From an uncultured Odoribacter sp. (lineage in GTDB: Bacteria > Bacteroidota > Bacteroidia > Bacteroidales > Marinifilaceae): a stretch of 12,008 nucleotides of DNA. This document shows, one piece after another, positions 7,003 through 12,008 of the stretch. The stretch lies in assembly GCA_934725835.1 (NCBI GenBank), contig CAKVCR010000062.1:1-12008 (forward strand), in the 5' to 3' direction. The notes below the pieces were generated by a model that was not told where the DNA came from, made no database searches, and worked only from the letters and a program-made list of their open reading frames with translations. A program made the translations under genes and the position numbers. The first letter of the stretch is position 1; every line of letters begins with the position of its first letter.

Positions 7003-7767
7003 ATGATAGAAAATTCAATATTACAACTTAAGGATGTATGCATCTCTTACTCTCCGGGGAAAAATGCGGTCAACGGAGTAAATGCAAAAATTGAAAAAAA
7101 CAACATCACAGCCATTATGGGACCATCCGGATGCGGCAAAAGTACTTTACTCAGAGCAATCAACCGTATGCATGAACTATATCCAAATATTCAAATCACA
7201 GGAGAAATCCTATTGGATAACCGTAATATTTTAGAAATGAATCCTATGGAGGTCCGACGAATGGCAGGGATGGTATTCCAACGCCCCAATCCATTCCCTA
7301 CAATGAGTATCTACGACAATGTTATTGCCGGCTACAAATTAAATGGCATCCGCTTAGCAAAGAAAGAAAAAGATGAGATTGTTGAAACTTGCCTGACCAA
7401 TGTCGGCCTTTGGAATGAAGTCAAGGACGCTCTCTATAAAAGAGGGACATTCCTATCCGGAGGACAGCAACAACGATTATGCATAGCCAGAGCCTTGGCG
7501 CTAAAACCGGAAGTGCTGCTAATGGATGAACCAACATCTGCCTTAGATCCCATTGCTACAAATCGCATTGAAGAACTATTGCTTGAACTAAAGAAAGAGT
7601 TCACAATTATCATTGTCACCCACAACATGTCACAAGCGGCACGTATATCTGACAACTCCATGTTTATGTATTTAGGAGAATTGATAGAATACGACAAGAC
7701 ACAAACCATGTTTACAACCCCAAAAGACAAACGTACAGAAAAATACTTGACAGGACAATTCGGATAG
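7003..7767 (+). CDS. pstB: PstB, phosphate ABC transporter ATPase
   Basis: PstB is the cytoplasmic ATPase that drives phosphate import through PstCA. All nucleotide-binding motifs are intact in its 254 residues: Walker A GPSGCGKST (40-48), Q-loop Gln93 in VFQRPNPFP (the NPFP extension is typical of PstB), signature LSGGQQQR (151-158), Walker B VLLMDE with Glu176, D-loop SALD (179-182) and switch His207. The length matches the family. The ATG at 7003 gives the usual N-terminus before the first strand; a 7-codon reading frame at 6979 in the spacer is not a gene. phoU starts 32 bases downstream, as in most pst operons. Confidence 0.97.
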   Translation: MIENSILQLKDVCISYSPGKNAVNGVNAKIEKNNITAIMGPSGCGKSTLLRAINRMHELYPNIQITGEILLDNRNILEMNPMEVRRMAGMVFQRPNPFPTMSIYDNVIAGYKLNGIRLAKKEKDEIVETCLTNVGLWNEVKDALYKRGTFLSGGQQQRLCIARALALKPEVLLMDEPTSALDPIATNRIEELLLELKKEFTIIIVTHNMSQAARISDNSMFMYLGELIEYDKTQTMFTTPKDKRTEKYLTGQFG

Positions 7768-7799
7768 CTTCAATATTAATTACAAAAAAAGAACATATC

Positions 7800-8513
7800 A
7801 TGAATGGATTACAAGAAAAAATGCTCAGCAGAATTACCGCAGATTTCCAAGTACTGGCCAAAGTCGTTCTTCGGCAGCAAGGAAACATACAACAATTATT
7901 TGAAGACAATGACAATGATATATTATACGCCGAAATCAGTAATGACGAGCATATTATCGACAGTCTGGAAGTAAAAATCAGAAATGAAGTAATCAACACC
8001 ATTGTGCTCTACAGTCCTCGAGCCACAAATCTGAGGATGATTATCTCCTATTATGACATGACAGCCTATCTGGAACGGATTGGGGATTTAATGCTTAACA
8101 TTGCACAATTCATACAGAAAACAGATTTGAAAGATGAAATTTTCCTGGTCTATAAACCGATTTTTTTTAAAATGCTCACTTTGGCCGGAAATATGACACA
8201 AAATGCTATATTTGCTTTCACATGTGCTGATATACAACTAGCAAGAGAAACCATCGAAATGGACAATGAAGTAGATCAACTACATCACGACATCTGTGAT
8301 AGTCTGTGCTCGCAATTTTCGGGAAGAACACTGACAGGTCAAAACATGACGGACATTCTTTCTGTGAATGGAATATCGTACAACATGGAACGCATTGGCG
8401 ATAATGCCACCAACATAGCAGAAGCCGCCATTTATCTGGTTGAGGGGAAAAATATCAAACACTGGAACAATCCAAATAAAGAAGAAATTCTAGAAGCAGG
8501 CAGTGAGGGATAA
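7800..8513 (+). CDS. phoU: PhoU, phosphate signalling regulator
   Basis: PhoU links the Pst transporter to the sensor kinase PhoR and keeps the Pho regulon off when phosphate is plentiful; it also limits Pst uptake. The 237-residue protein shows the two tandem PhoU repeats, each with the metal-binding ERIGD motif: 92-96 in the first and 197-201 (NMERIGDNATNIAE) in the second. No signal peptide or membrane segment is present, so it acts on the cytoplasmic face of the membrane. It is slightly longer than typical, with an extra C-terminal tail after about residue 217 that is rich in Asn and Glu. Eight consecutive T bases at 8161-8168 encode the Ile-Phe-Phe of residues 121-123. phoB follows after 47 bases. 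Confidence 0.94.
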   Translation: MNGLQEKMLSRITADFQVLAKVVLRQQGNIQQLFEDNDNDILYAEISNDEHIIDSLEVKIRNEVINTIVLYSPRATNLRMIISYYDMTAYLERIGDLMLNIAQFIQKTDLKDEIFLVYKPIFFKMLTLAGNMTQNAIFAFTCADIQLARETIEMDNEVDQLHHDICDSLCSQFSGRTLTGQNMTDILSVNGISYNMERIGDNATNIAEAAIYLVEGKNIKHWNNPNKEEILEAGSEG

Positions 8514-8560
8514 CAAATTTGTATATGCTGTAAAAAAAAGACCTATTAAAATTCAAAACC

Positions 8561-9244
8561 ATGGATAAAAATAAAATCTTGGTAGTAGACGATGAAGAGG
8601 ATTTATGTGAAATCCTCCAATTCAATCTGGAAAGTGAAGGTTTTACAGTGGACATTGCCAATTCGGCAGAGGAAGCTTTAAAAATTCTACGAGACGATCA
8701 TGGACTGATACTATTGGATGTCATGATGGAAGGCATGTCCGGTTTCAAGATGGCAGAGAAAGTCAGAAAAGAACTTCATCGTAATATTCCGATTATCTTT
8801 CTCACGGCTAAAGACACAGAAAATGATATGCTGACCGGATTCAGTATCGGTGGTGACGATTATATTTCCAAACCTTTTTCAATTAAAGAAGTAACAGCCC
8901 GAGTCAAAGCGGTCCTCAAGCGAGCAGGTAATCAAGAGCTATCAGAACAAAAAGACACTATCGAAATCGGCGACCTCACGATTGACCTTAATGGTAAAAA
9001 CATATTTGTAAAAGAGAAAACTATTCTCCTGACAAAAAAAGAATTCGAAATTCTTACCATGCTAGCCAAAGCTCCTAACCGCATTTTTTCGCGAGAAGAT
9101 ATCCTCAGCAGGGTATGGCAAGATGACGGATATGTGCTTGAACGTACCGTGGATGTACACATTACCCGTCTTCGCAAAAAACTAGGAGATTTCGGCAAGC
9201 ATATTGCCAACCGTTCGGGATACGGTTATTGTTTGGAAAGCTAA
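8561..9244 (+). CDS. phoB: PhoB-type response regulator (OmpR family)
   Basis: This is a transcription factor, expected to activate phosphate-starvation genes when phosphorylated by the adjacent kinase. Residues 4-120 are a receiver domain with acidic pair Asp10/Asp11, phosphoacceptor Asp53 in LLDVMM, Thr82 in LTAKD and Lys104 in SKPFS. Residues about 133-225 form a winged helix: LTKKEFEILTML, the recognition helix region VDVHITRLRKKLG (198-210) and the wing SGYGYCLE. The length (227) is normal. Assignment to PhoB rather than another OmpR-type regulator rests on its position between phoU and a phoR-like kinase. The likely target in this window is the direct-repeat array upstream of pstS. Only 12 bases separate its stop from the kinase start. 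Confidence 0.88.
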   Translation: MDKNKILVVDDEEDLCEILQFNLESEGFTVDIANSAEEALKILRDDHGLILLDVMMEGMSGFKMAEKVRKELHRNIPIIFLTAKDTENDMLTGFSIGGDDYISKPFSIKEVTARVKAVLKRAGNQELSEQKDTIEIGDLTIDLNGKNIFVKEKTILLTKKEFEILTMLAKAPNRIFSREDILSRVWQDDGYVLERTVDVHITRLRKKLGDFGKHIANRSGYGYCLES

Positions 9245-9256
9245 AACTATTTCATT

Positions 9257-11017
9257 ATGCATCTGACCTATAAAAAAAAGATATTCCTCTATTTTCTGCT
9301 GGTATTCACAATCTTTACCATCATTATTGTCGCCGTACAACAAAATAGAGAAAAAACATACAAAGCAGACAGTTTCAAAACAGGCATGGAAGCCTATTCT
9401 AAGGTTATATCTGAATATATCCAGAACAATCAACTATTAGTCAATGGGCATATCGACTCCGTTCGCCACATACTTCCCCTCTTGCCGAAAGAATTACGTG
9501 TCACTATCATTAATCGTAATGGTAATGTATTATTTGACAATGATGTAGACGGAATACACGAAGTTGGCAATCACCTGGATAGACCGGAAATTGCCAAATC
9601 ACTCCATAATGGCAGCGGTTCAAATATCCGCCAATCAGCAACCACCGGTGTCAATTATTTCTACTATGCCCACTTTTTCTCTCCCTATTTTGTTCGCGTT
9701 GCCATGCCATATGACAGCAGTGTACAAAATATTCTAAAGGCCGATGATGTTTTCACTTATTTTATCCTATTGCTTTTTTTCTCAGCTCTGATTTCTTTAC
9801 TATACCTCGCAGACAGATTCGGGAAAGCGGTCAGCGGTCTGAATGATTTTATACAATCAGCAGAAAAACATGCACCGGATTACGACCAAATAAAGTTTCC
9901 GGAAACAGAGTTGGGAGAAATAGGGAATAAAATTATAGCCAACTACAAAATGCTGGAAGAGAGTAAAAATCAACTAAAAATGGAGAAGGAAAAAATAATA
10001 CGACACTTCCACCATTCAGACGAAGGTATCTGTATCTTCACGGCAGACCATAAAAAGATATATGCCAATACACACTTTATCCAATATCTGAATACAATCA
10101 GCAACGAGCCCATTTTTGATGTTGATTCAATATTCTCCCTTTCAGAATTCAAAGAATTGAAAATATTTTTAGAGAATAACACTCCCGTCAATCCTCAGAG
10201 CAACAGTATCCCTATCTGGCAAGGTAAAATCAGTAAAAATGGCAAGCATTTCGCTGTAAAGTTACTAATATTCAATGACAACAGCTATGAAGTATTACTC
10301 AACAACATCTCTTCAACTGAAAAGAACCGCTTATTAAAACAAGAGATGACAAACAATATCGCACATGAATTGAAAACACCTGTCAGCAGCATTAGAGGTT
10401 ATATTGAAACCATTTTAGAACAAAACAACCTGGCACCCGACAAGCAAAAGTTCTTTTTAGAGCGAGCCTACACACAAGTGTTACGTCTTTCCGACCTCAT
10501 CCGAGATGTTGCACTTATCACCAAAACAGAAGAAGCATCGGAATTGTTTACAAAAGAAATTATCAATATTCATGACACCATCAATGAGGTAGCCTCCGAC
10601 TTGGAGATGCCTTTAAAAAATGCCGGAATAATGACAGAAAACTGCGTATCATCAAAAGTGGTAATAGAAGGCAACCGCACATTGCTCTATTCCATTTTCC
10701 GTAATCTCATTGACAACACAATCAGTTATGCCGGAGATAATGTAACGATTCATATAGAAACCTATACAGAAGACAATGATTATTACTATTTCTCATACTA
10801 TGACACAGGACGCAGTATAGAAGAAGAACATCTCACGCGGATTTTCGACCGTTTCTATCGGGTAAACCCTGGACGAAGCCGAAAGAACGGAGGTTCCGGC
10901 TTAGGATTATCCATTGTAAAAAATGCCATTCTTTTTCACAAAGGACAGATTTCCGCAAAGAACAGAAAAGACGGCGGCCTAGAATTCATATTCTCTCTAC
11001 GCAAAAAATCATATTAA
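9257..11017 (+). CDS. phoR: PhoR-type sensor histidine kinase
   Basis: This membrane kinase is expected to phosphorylate PhoB under phosphate limitation. In its 586 residues, helix 1 (about 9-27) and helix 2 (about 166-185) flank an extracytoplasmic PAS-like domain (about 30-162) with VTIINRNGNVLFDN and NHLDRPEI, features that resemble Gram-positive PhoR and WalK sensors rather than E. coli PhoR. A linker with helical character (about 190-250), a weak cytoplasmic PAS-like region (about 252-355), the HisKA domain with His370 in NNIAHELKTP, and a HATPase domain follow. The N box is FRNLIDN (481-487), the F box RIFDRFYR (528-535) and the G2 box GGSGLGLSIVK (545-555). The G1 box reads DTGRS (516-520), where DxGxG is usual. 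Its place after phoB and the pst genes supports the PhoR role. Confidence 0.87.
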   Translation: MHLTYKKKIFLYFLLVFTIFTIIIVAVQQNREKTYKADSFKTGMEAYSKVISEYIQNNQLLVNGHIDSVRHILPLLPKELRVTIINRNGNVLFDNDVDGIHEVGNHLDRPEIAKSLHNGSGSNIRQSATTGVNYFYYAHFFSPYFVRVAMPYDSSVQNILKADDVFTYFILLLFFSALISLLYLADRFGKAVSGLNDFIQSAEKHAPDYDQIKFPETELGEIGNKIIANYKMLEESKNQLKMEKEKIIRHFHHSDEGICIFTADHKKIYANTHFIQYLNTISNEPIFDVDSIFSLSEFKELKIFLENNTPVNPQSNSIPIWQGKISKNGKHFAVKLLIFNDNSYEVLLNNISSTEKNRLLKQEMTNNIAHELKTPVSSIRGYIETILEQNNLAPDKQKFFLERAYTQVLRLSDLIRDVALITKTEEASELFTKEIINIHDTINEVASDLEMPLKNAGIMTENCVSSKVVIEGNRTLLYSIFRNLIDNTISYAGDNVTIHIETYTEDNDYYYFSYYDTGRSIEEEHLTRIFDRFYRVNPGRSRKNGGSGLGLSIVKNAILFHKGQISAKNRKDGGLEFIFSLRKKSY

Positions 11018-11022
11018 ATATA

Positions 11023-11055
11023 TTTACCGGCAACGCAACTTTTTTTGTATAATTG
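11023..11055 (+). promoter_or_regulatory. Weak candidate promoter for the NigD-like gene
   Basis: TATAATTG (11048-11055) is one base from the -7 consensus TAnnTTTG, and TTTA (11023-11026), 21 bases upstream, is one base from TTTG. The first three bases after TAnn are the weak point, and AT-rich spacers give such matches by chance. If real, the NigD-like gene has its own start of transcription, separate from phoR, 31 bases before its ATG. Confidence 0.25.
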
Positions 11056-11085
11056 CATCTTGATTAATAAAAACAAGTAATAAAA

Positions 11086-11742
11086 ATGAAAAACCGACGC
11101 AGTTTTATTTTTATCCATATCGTTTTATTCACCCTTGGAATAATTATCTTCAACGCCTGCAATAATGACAAGAAGGATATTTATGAAGGATATGGTATGA
11201 TAAGATGTGAAAACGGCTCACAATATTCCGTTATTTTAGATGACGGACAAATAATTATACCACGAGAAGGTTTTACACAATTAGAGCAATTTCGCGACAG
11301 CACCAGAGTGCAATCCATTTTTACTATCGTAAATGAACATCCTTCGTATTACGAAGTGGATTTCATTAAGTTAGATACCATTCTCACCAAAAATATTTTA
11401 CCTTACCTGCCAAACACAATTGATAGCGTAGGACATGCCCCGGTAACACTAACAAACGTATGGATTGCTCACGGCTTCCTAAATTTCGAATTTGCATTTG
11501 TAGGAAATTCAAAACGCCATATGGTAAATTTATTACAACGCACAACAGCAAACGGACAATTGGAATTTGAATTCCGTCATAAAGACTTTGATGATGAGCG
11601 CAACAAAACTATGCTAGGTGTTGTATCTTTTCGTCTACAATCCATCCTTTCAAAAATCGAAAAACCTACAAAAATAGTCATCCGATATAATGACACCGAC
11701 AGTACAACAGAGATTATTGAGCTGATTTACAATGGGGATTAA
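11086..11742 (+). CDS. NigD-like lipoprotein of unknown function
   Basis: The product is 218 residues. An N-terminal hydrophobic segment after MKNRR leads to Cys25 (FNAC), read as a lipobox with an atypical Phe at -3. The following residues NNDKKD have some acidic character, but do not clearly match the surface-export signals described for Bacteroidetes, so its side of the outer membrane is open. The body matches NigD-like proteins of Bacteroidales: ILDDGQ in a small N-terminal barrel-like part, then VDFIKLDTILTK, VTLTNVWIAHGFLNFEF, HMVNLLQ and LEFRHKDFDD in a C-terminal beta-sandwich. The name comes from a gene near a Prevotella nigrescens bacteriocin locus; no activity is established. It starts 68 bases after phoR; a link to phosphate response is possible but not shown, since I see no PHO-type repeat in front of it. 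Confidence 0.82.
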   Translation: MKNRRSFIFIHIVLFTLGIIIFNACNNDKKDIYEGYGMIRCENGSQYSVILDDGQIIIPREGFTQLEQFRDSTRVQSIFTIVNEHPSYYEVDFIKLDTILTKNILPYLPNTIDSVGHAPVTLTNVWIAHGFLNFEFAFVGNSKRHMVNLLQRTTANGQLEFEFRHKDFDDERNKTMLGVVSFRLQSILSKIEKPTKIVIRYNDTDSTTEIIELIYNGD

Positions 11743-11771
11743 AATATTTTCATAAAAAACAGCTATTTTCT

Positions 11772-11802
11772 TTTGTCGCTATTGTAAAAAATCATACCTT
11801 TG
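11772..11802 (+). promoter_or_regulatory. Bacteroides-type promoter for the tRNA operon
   Basis: TTTG (11772-11775), 19 bases, then TACCTTTG (11795-11802) matches the Bacteroides consensus TTTG-N19-TAnnTTTG at every specified base. Transcription should start near 11807-11810, giving a leader of roughly 30-35 bases before the mature tRNA-Tyr. It is the best promoter in the window and fits a strongly expressed stable-RNA operon. Confidence 0.82.
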
Positions 11803-11841
11803 CAATCGCAAAAGAGAAAAAAGAATAGTTCTTTAGAGCAT

Positions 11842-11923
11842 GGGCAGTTACCAGAGTGGCCAAATGGGGCTGACTGTAACTCAGCTGGCGTAGCCTTCGG
11901 TGGTTCGAATCCATCACTGCCCA
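11842..11923 (+). tRNA. tRNA-Tyr (anticodon GTA)
   Basis: The 82-base gene folds as a class II tRNA. The acceptor stem is GGGCAGT with ACTGCCC (11842-11848, 11916-11922), and the anticodon stem GCTGA/TCAGC flanks the loop CTGTAAC with anticodon GTA at 11876-11878. The long variable arm TGGC-GTA-GCC is typical of tRNA-Tyr, and the T arm GGTGG-TTCGAAT-CCATC contains a G-T pair. The discriminator is A11923. The 3' CCA is not encoded and must be added after processing. Confidence 0.96.
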
Positions 11924-11934
11924 CTCACTAAATT

Positions 11935-12007
11935 GCGGAAATAGCTCAGTCGATAGAGCACTAGCCTTCCAAGCTGGGGGTCGCGGGTTTGAGTCCCGTT
12001 TTCCGCT
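11935..12007 (+). tRNA. tRNA-Gly (anticodon TCC)
   Basis: The 73-base gene is complete within the window. The acceptor stem is GCGGAAA with TTTCCGC (11935-11941, 12000-12006), the D stem GCTC/GAGC, and the anticodon stem CTAGC/GCTGG surrounds the loop CTTCCAA with anticodon TCC at 11968-11970. The T arm is GCGGG-TTTGAGT-CCCGT. The discriminator T12007 is usual for glycine tRNAs, and CCA is not encoded as far as can be seen. It follows tRNA-Tyr by 11 bases and shares its promoter. Confidence 0.96.
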
Positions 12008-12008
12008 C

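Noticed and set aside
8514..8560. Possible PHO box or promoter in front of phoB (palindrome CAAATTTG at 8514-8521 and a CTGTAAA half-site).
   Set aside because: There is only one half-site, no 11-base repeat and no match to the -7 consensus at a suitable distance.
1..12008. Search for transposases, integrases, CRISPR arrays, defence genes, toxin-antitoxin pairs and attachment-site duplications near the tRNAs.
   Set aside because: No protein or repeat of these kinds is visible; the genes are conserved housekeeping functions and the tRNA 3' ends are not duplicated within the window.

Overview
The window is a stretch of core chromosome from a Bacteroidales bacterium, probably Bacteroides or a close relative. 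The evidence is the gene families (DUF4293 membrane protein, secreted C69 dipeptidase, NigD-like lipoprotein), AT-rich spacers, general lack of strong Shine-Dalgarno sequences, and promoters of the Bacteroides type (TTTG, about 19 bases, TAnnTTTG). The genus cannot be fixed from the sequence alone.

Left part (1-3279, plus strand): the C-terminal half of a uridine phosphorylase, a four-helix DUF4293 membrane protein, a secreted C69 dipeptidase and thiol peroxidase Tpx. Facing Tpx, with 3 bases between stop codons, is a minus-strand ttcA-type tRNA 2-thiocytidine synthetase. A strong intrinsic terminator oriented to end tpx transcription lies inside the ttcA coding sequence.

Centre (4083-11017, plus strand): a complete phosphate acquisition and sensing cluster, pstS-pstC-pstA-pstB-phoU-phoB-phoR. 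PstS captures phosphate, PstC/PstA form the channel and PstB is the ATPase. PhoU links transporter state to the sensor kinase PhoR, which phosphorylates the response regulator PhoB. Upstream of pstS are three 7-base direct repeats at an exact 11-base period, which is the geometry of a PhoB-binding PHO box and suggests feedback control by the regulator encoded 4.5 kb downstream.

Right part (11086-12008): a NigD-like lipoprotein of unknown function, then a textbook Bacteroides promoter driving tRNA-Tyr(GTA) and tRNA-Gly(TCC). That tRNA order resembles the tyrU-glyT-thrT-tufB arrangement of E. coli, so tRNA-Thr and tuf may follow beyond the window.

I see no mobile element, CRISPR array, prophage or clearly novel system. 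There is no gene-free stretch over 300 bases. The points worth a second look are regulatory: the triple PHO-box array, the terminator hidden in ttcA, a promoter that argues for a shorter ttcA start, and a changed G1 box in PhoR.
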